From Nostoc linckia z4 (lineage in GTDB: Bacteria; Cyanobacteriota; Cyanobacteriia; Cyanobacteriales; Nostocaceae), in contig NZ_LAHA01000005.1 in NCBI RefSeq assembly GCF_002608075.1, forward strand, positions 62,001 through 126,000: a DNA stretch of 64,000 nt, in the 5' to 3' direction. Of the stretch, positions 60,358 to 64,000 are shown one piece after another. Made by a program: the position numbers and the translations under genes. The first letter of the stretch is position 1. The number at the start of each line of letters is the position of its first letter. Under the pieces are notes generated by a model. It did no database searches, was not told where the DNA came from, and saw only the letters and a list, made by a program, of their open reading frames with translations.

Positions 60358-61035
60358 ATGACAAACAACACCCCACAAGAATTAAACCAAGATCGAGAGA
60401 TTGAGCGTTTGATTGATGAAGTCATGTCCTCATCTCTGACTGAGGAACAGTATCGCAAAAAGATGCAACGACGCAAAGAAGTGCAGGACAAGCGCATTGC
60501 ACAAGCAATACCAGAAAAAGGATTAATTATTGTAAATACTGGTAATGGTAAGGGTAAAACTACTGCGGCTTTGGGGATGGTATTACGATCGCTAGGTCAT
60601 GGATATAAAGTAGCCATCGTCCAATTTATTAAAGGTAGCTGGGAACCTTCAGAAAAAAGGGTTTTTAGTTATTGGGAAGACCAAATAGAATTTCATGCAA
60701 TGGGCGAAGGCTTTACCTGGGAAACTCAAGACCGCGATCGCGACCTTGATAAAGCTAGCGCCGCATGGCAAAAATCATTAGAATATATCCGCAACCCAGA
60801 TTTTCATCTTGTGTTACTAGATGAAATCAATATCGCTTTGAAAATGGCTTATTTAGAAGTGGAAGAAGTTTTAGCAGGTTTGGCAGAAAAACCAGCTAAT
60901 AAACACGTTATTCTCACAGGGCGAGGAGCGCCAGCTGCTTTAATTGAACGTGCGGATTTAGTAACAGAGATGACCCTAGTTAAGCATCCGTTTCGCGATC
61001 AAGGTGTAAAAGCGCAACCAGGAATTGAGTATTAA
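60358..61035 (+). CDS. cobO: Cob(I)yrinic acid a,c-diamide adenosyltransferase
   Basis: I start at the ATG at 60358; a TTG at 60313 would add a non-conserved hydrophobic stretch. The 225-residue enzyme has Walker A NTGNGKGKTTAAL near 60-70, IVQFIKGSW near 93, GEGFTWETQDRDRD and LVLLDEINIALK near 157, all CobO/BtuR signatures, ending GAPAALIERADLVTEM and HPFRDQGVKAQPGIEY. It moves the adenosyl group of ATP to the cobalt of corrinoids. It is tail-to-tail with the lipoprotein gene, overlapping by four bases. Confidence 0.95.
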   Translation: MTNNTPQELNQDREIERLIDEVMSSSLTEEQYRKKMQRRKEVQDKRIAQAIPEKGLIIVNTGNGKGKTTAALGMVLRSLGHGYKVAIVQFIKGSWEPSEKRVFSYWEDQIEFHAMGEGFTWETQDRDRDLDKASAAWQKSLEYIRNPDFHLVLLDEINIALKMAYLEVEEVLAGLAEKPANKHVILTGRGAPAALIERADLVTEMTLVKHPFRDQGVKAQPGIEY

Positions 61036-61745
61036 CTAAAAGATGATTTGCACGTTTGTAATACGCGGCGATCGCCAGTACCGATGGAATTTAATCGATA
61101 AAAGTCTTGCAAAGTTATTGAGTAAGCATAGGTACTTAGCTCATCTTCACTAACCTTAGGCAATATATTGCTTGTCGCTACCTGATTAGACTCATCAGCA
61201 CTCGCTTGGGTAGATGACCCACGAACCGTCATCGCCAACTCTCCCGACTGGTCAAGCGTGCCCCGAAAACAATTAAACTCTGATTGGGGCATATACAAAG
61301 CACCTATGGCCCTGTCCCGCTGCTTTTGAAATATGATGTAAGCTTGACCAATCTGATTTGCTTGTGGCGATTGGCCGTAAAGATAAACTCCATCTTTTGT
61401 CGGAAAATTCCCTCGTGGTAAAGCTCCTACTCCTTTGGTACTAGCCTGAGCATCTGGAGCCGGCTTTGTGGTTGTAGATGCTATTTTTTTGTTTTTATCC
61501 CCAAAAATCTCTCCATCAGCAGCAGCTATTTGCTGTTGACTTCTCTGTTCTCGAATTTGTCTGAGTCTTGATAAAAGAGAATTTTCAGAGCTTCTTTGAA
61601 TCCGAGCTGATGAAAATGGAGCGTTTTTAACTGAGACAACATCATTTTGGTTGCTCATACAGCCGAACGCGAGAAGTAAGCCTAAGCCCGCAAGGGAAAC
61701 TCCCCACTGGCGGGGAGATAATAACCGATGAAAGTTGTTAAGCAC
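61032..61745 (-). CDS. Predicted lipoprotein of unknown function
   Basis: The 237-residue protein has an N-terminal signal with GVSLAGLGLLLAFGC, a lipobox with lipidated Cys29. A coiled, Gln/Arg-rich stretch (LLSRLRQIREQRSQQQ) and a low-complexity Lys/Thr/Ala part follow. The folded end has YLYGQSPQANQIGQAYIIFQ, RAIGALYMPQSEFNCFRGTL and YAYSITLQDFYRLNSIGTGD. The second half resembles other cyanobacterial exported proteins of unknown role. It is convergent with cobO. Confidence 0.82.
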   Translation of the reverse strand: MLNNFHRLLSPRQWGVSLAGLGLLLAFGCMSNQNDVVSVKNAPFSSARIQRSSENSLLSRLRQIREQRSQQQIAAADGEIFGDKNKKIASTTTKPAPDAQASTKGVGALPRGNFPTKDGVYLYGQSPQANQIGQAYIIFQKQRDRAIGALYMPQSEFNCFRGTLDQSGELAMTVRGSSTQASADESNQVATSNILPKVSEDELSTYAYSITLQDFYRLNSIGTGDRRVLQTCKSSFS

Positions 61746-62538
61746 CCTACTTCTCCTGTTAAAAAATTAACTACATTTTCCAGAACTTACTTAAATCATA
61801 ATCAAGTCTTGATTGCTAATGACTTAATTTCTATTGTCGGAAAAACAAAACTCTCAAAAACTAAAATTTTTATTTAATTTAGCTTAACAATCCTAGATTA
61901 CCATCACTAAGACTATTTATGATTCATCCAGCAGATTCATTCCATTGGGTGAGGTTAATTTCAAATCTAGTACTACCAATGAATTGAAGAAGAATTCAGA
62001 ATTCAGAATTCAGGAGTCAGAATCAAGACGCTCTCTACGAGACGCTACGCGAACGCGGACACGGCTTAGCTGCGCTATCAGTCGGGGATTCAGACCCGCG
62101 ACTGATTGTTCGCGTAGCGTCTCCCCTTGGGAGAAGACCACCAAATCTACAATTTGGTGGGGGTCTTAAACCCAGTTATTCATTCACCACTCGCACAGAA
62201 TTCATTCTGAATTCTGGCTCCTGACTCCTGAATTCTGTTTGATAAATTATTTTGGTTTAGGGACTTCCAAATAAAAAAATATTCCACAAAAGACTGTTGA
62301 CCGTTGACCGTCAGCAGTCAACAGTGAATAGTCAACGACCTAAATCTGAACAATTTATTTTTTGGAGTTTCCTTAAGTGTTGAGTGTTAATTGCGAACCG
62401 TCAACAGTCAACAAGAACAATGGAATCTTTTTTTACTTGTAAGTACTAATAAATGATATTTTTATCATACTTATATAAGTATAAATATGGCAACGGTGTT
62501 CGATTTTTTAGAAATGTTGCATGACAACGTCTCTTCTC
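61746..62538. other. Gene-free region built from several repeats
   Basis: Contains GAATTCAGAATTCAGGAGTC tandem units (61990-62021), a long hairpin with GAGACGCTACGCGAACG / GTTCGCGTAGCGTCTCC arms (62038-62124), a second GAATTCTG/CTCCTGA tract (62203-62239) and a 120-bp element (62257-62376). An open frame at 61945-62169 consists of this repeat DNA and is not called a gene. The last 160 bases are AT-rich. Confidence 0.7.
62257..62376. repeat. 120-bp hairpin element (TTAGGGACTTCC family)
   Basis: The left end TTAGGGACTTCCAAATAAAA pairs with the right TTATTTTTTGGAGTTTCCTT. The core has TTGACCGTTGACCGTCAGC / CAGTCAACAGTGAATAGTCA. It belongs with 59791-59910 and the partial copies at 8038 and 20586. 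Confidence 0.75.
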
Positions 62539-62570
62539 TAAAAAAAATCGCCTCCTGAATTCAGGAGGCG
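62539..62570 (-). terminator. Rho-independent terminator of the sigma factor gene
   Basis: Perfect 22-base palindrome of CGCCTCCTGAA and its complement at 62549-62570, followed on the minus strand by eight T after an A. A second small hairpin (GACGCAAATTTTTGCGTC, 62591-62608) lies between it and the stop codon. Confidence 0.88.
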
Positions 62571-62616
62571 CTTCACCAAGGTGGTGTGGAGACGCAAATT
62601 TTTGCGTCTGATGGTT

Positions 62617-63600
62617 TTAGCTAGCAATGTATTCTTTAACATTGCCACGACGGCGACGTAAATGAGCCAAAGCTTGATGCTCCAACTGGCGGACGCGTTC
62701 GCGGCTGAGATTCAATCTCTCACCAACTTTCGCCAATGACATTTCGTTACCATCCTCTAAACCAAAGCGTAAGGCTAAAACTTCGCGCTGTTGGGGAGTT
62801 AGTTCTGCTAGCAAGTTGTTTAAGTCTTGGCGTAGGAACTCTTGGTTGGTGTAATACTCTGGTGACGGGCCGTCATCTTCGAGCATTTCCTGTAACTCTG
62901 TATCTTGGTTATCGCCGACTCGCACATCCAAAGACACTGGTTGACGCGCCATATTCAAATACTCACGAATCTGAGCAGGTTCTAGTTCCAGTTCTTTGGC
63001 AATTTCAGCTGGAGTAGGCGATCGCCCCAAGGTTTGAGCCAACTCGCGCTGCACTTTTTTGATTTTGTTCAGTTTCTCGGTAATATGAATCGGTAAGCGA
63101 ATAGTACGACCTTGTTGGGCGATCGCACGGGTAATTGCTTGGCGAATCCACCAGTAAGCGTAGGTTGAGAATTTATAACCCCTTGTGGGATCGAATTTCT
63201 CTACACCCCGTTCTAATCCTAGTGTTCCTTCCTGGATCAAATCCAGAAATTCCATGTTACGCTTTTGATATTTCTTAGCGATGGCAACCACCAAGCGCAA
63301 ATTCGCTTCAATCATTTTTTGCTTGGCGCGCTTACCTTGAGCTACCGTTTGTTTCACTTCGGTTTCTGATTGGCGAACATGGTCAGCCCACTCTGGTAAA
63401 CTCGGTTCCCGACGCAATTTCTTCGCCAAAGCTTCTTTGGCGTCAATTAGCGTCATCATTTGTTGCACCTGCTTACCATAGACAATTTCTTGTTCGCGGG
63501 TTAGCAGTGGTACGCGACCAATTTCTCGCAGATAGGTTCGCACCATATCAGCCGTGAATTTGGTGTTCAGGTTTTCCGTTTGGGTATTGACAGTAGGCAT
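62617..63600 (-). CDS. Group 2 sigma-70 factor (SigB/C/D-type)
   Basis: The 327-residue sigma factor lacks region 1.1. Region 1.2 is [20 protein letters not shown], region 2 has [39 protein letters not shown] and [10 protein letters not shown] (core binding and -10 recognition), and region 4 has [20 protein letters not shown] and [20 protein letters not shown] (-35 recognition). Cyanobacteria carry several such non-essential primary-like sigma factors for stress, nitrogen and carbon responses. I do not assign a letter. It is monocistronic with a clear terminator. Confidence 0.95.
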   Translation of the reverse strand: MPTVNTQTENLNTKFTADMVRTYLREIGRVPLLTREQEIVYGKQVQQMMTLIDAKEALAKKLRREPSLPEWADHVRQSETEVKQTVAQGKRAKQKMIEANLRLVVAIAKKYQKRNMEFLDLIQEGTLGLERGVEKFDPTRGYKFSTYAYWWIRQAITRAIAQQGRTIRLPIHITEKLNKIKKVQRELAQTLGRSPTPAEIAKELELEPAQIREYLNMARQPVSLDVRVGDNQDTELQEMLEDDGPSPEYYTNQEFLRQDLNNLLAELTPQQREVLALRFGLEDGNEMSLAKVGERLNLSRERVRQLEHQALAHLRRRRGNVKEYIAS

Positions 63601-64000
63601 TGGTGCGTTGTCCTCTACTCCGTAAATACAATGTATTTTTTCTTACTAAAGTTAATTGAGAAAGGTAGTACATCTATCGCGGAACACTAGGAGCTACCAA
63701 AAGTAATGAGATCGATTGATAAAGCCGTTGTTAAGACGGTAAACCCCTGAGATAGGTTCCCCCTACCTTCCTGAAATTTTTTAATCTTTTATAAGCACGC
63801 TGGGTTGTTTTTGAGAATTCTTCTCTTGGGCAGTTACTAACTGTAACTGAAAAATCCGAAGTGGATATGAGTTTTACTTAGCTTTATAATACGATAAATC
63901 CGGTAGATAGTAAAGTATCTTAAGATAAAGCTTGTAATTATAATTTAAAACTGTCCCTTTGCCAAAAAAATTTTTAAACTTCCTTGGAATTACTCACTAC
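63601..64000. other. Upstream region of the sigma factor gene
   Basis: AT-rich 400 bases at the right edge, with CCCTACCTTCCTG near 63768 and GGTAGGGGGAACC on the opposite strand. It must contain the sigma gene promoter and a long untranslated leader; no gene starts here. I cannot assign promoter boxes. Confidence 0.4.

Noticed and set aside
61945..62169. 74-codon open frame
   Set aside because: Made wholly of tandem and hairpin repeat DNA.

Overview
The window comes from a filamentous, most likely heterocyst-forming cyanobacterium of the Nostocales. The evidence is the many GCGATCGC (HIP1-type) octamers, the large multi-PAS/GAF/histidine-kinase sensors, a DevBCA-type exporter, an alternative respiratory terminal oxidase, XisH/XisI, a DUF4327 protein, and intergenic regions full of short tandem repeats and small hairpin elements. 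No rRNA or tRNA gene was recognised.

Layout. 1-8.8 kb: the start of a membrane-anchored protein that runs off the left edge, a 1981-residue Ser/Thr kinase-ATPase-GAF-histidine kinase whose second GAF has the cysteines of a DXCF cyanobacteriochrome, and two exported proteins. 9.7-16.0 kb: a respiratory cluster with two DUF2231 membrane proteins, oxidase subunits II, I and III, a small membrane protein and a type II NAD(P)H dehydrogenase. Subunit II lacks the CuA cysteines and subunit I has the YSHP form of the helix-VI motif. 16.2-21.4 kb: TetR regulator, desaturase-like protein, SDR, MFS pump, RluE-like pseudouridine synthase. 21.5-30.2 kb: a one-directional peptide/export locus. Six small genes, five of them upstream of devB-devC-devA and one downstream, encode short proteins with leader-like N-termini ending in GG, GC or AG. 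A sigma-70 factor and a protein of unknown function lie divergently. 30.4-33.2 kb: a phosphodiester-glycosidase family protein, two small proteins and a DUF1499 protein. 33.3-42.2 kb: a type III-B (Cmr) CRISPR locus with HD-less Cas10, Cmr3, Cmr4, Cmr5, a double-RAMP protein that looks like Cmr6 joined to Cmr1, a CARF-HEPN ribonuclease, and a divergent array of 15 repeats. No cas1, cas2 or cas6 is present. 42.3-50.8 kb: housekeeping and orphan genes (aldo/keto reductase, SNase-like, HD hydrolase, DOMON-like, sugar kinase-like, Tudor-knot protein, DUF4327). 51.3-58.7 kb: a 1.9-thousand-residue hybrid histidine kinase carrying repeat-derived insertions, then xisH-xisI and a SnoaL-like protein. 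59.2-63.6 kb: nucleotidyltransferase, cobO, a lipoprotein and a group 2 sigma factor with a clear terminator.

How they fit together. The oxidase genes and NDH-2 would form a short NAD(P)H-to-quinol-to-oxygen chain that does not need cytochrome c. In the Cmr locus the intact GGDD palm of Cas10 and the CARF-HEPN protein suggest cyclic-oligoadenylate signalling, while the missing HD domain and the missing Cmr4 catalytic Asp suggest reduced direct nuclease activity. The peptide-DevBCA-sigma locus is the best candidate for an undescribed system: two leader families share a C-terminal motif (DNxIxT followed by SRxIxN), and two of the genes share an upstream block of about 97 bp.

Mobile repeats shape the region. 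At least three hairpin-element families, several tandem short repeats and many copies of a TTGACTGTTGAC-type motif fill the intergenic space. Some of this sequence is translated, as insertions inside a kinase ATP-binding domain and a receiver domain and as C-terminal tails on two small proteins.
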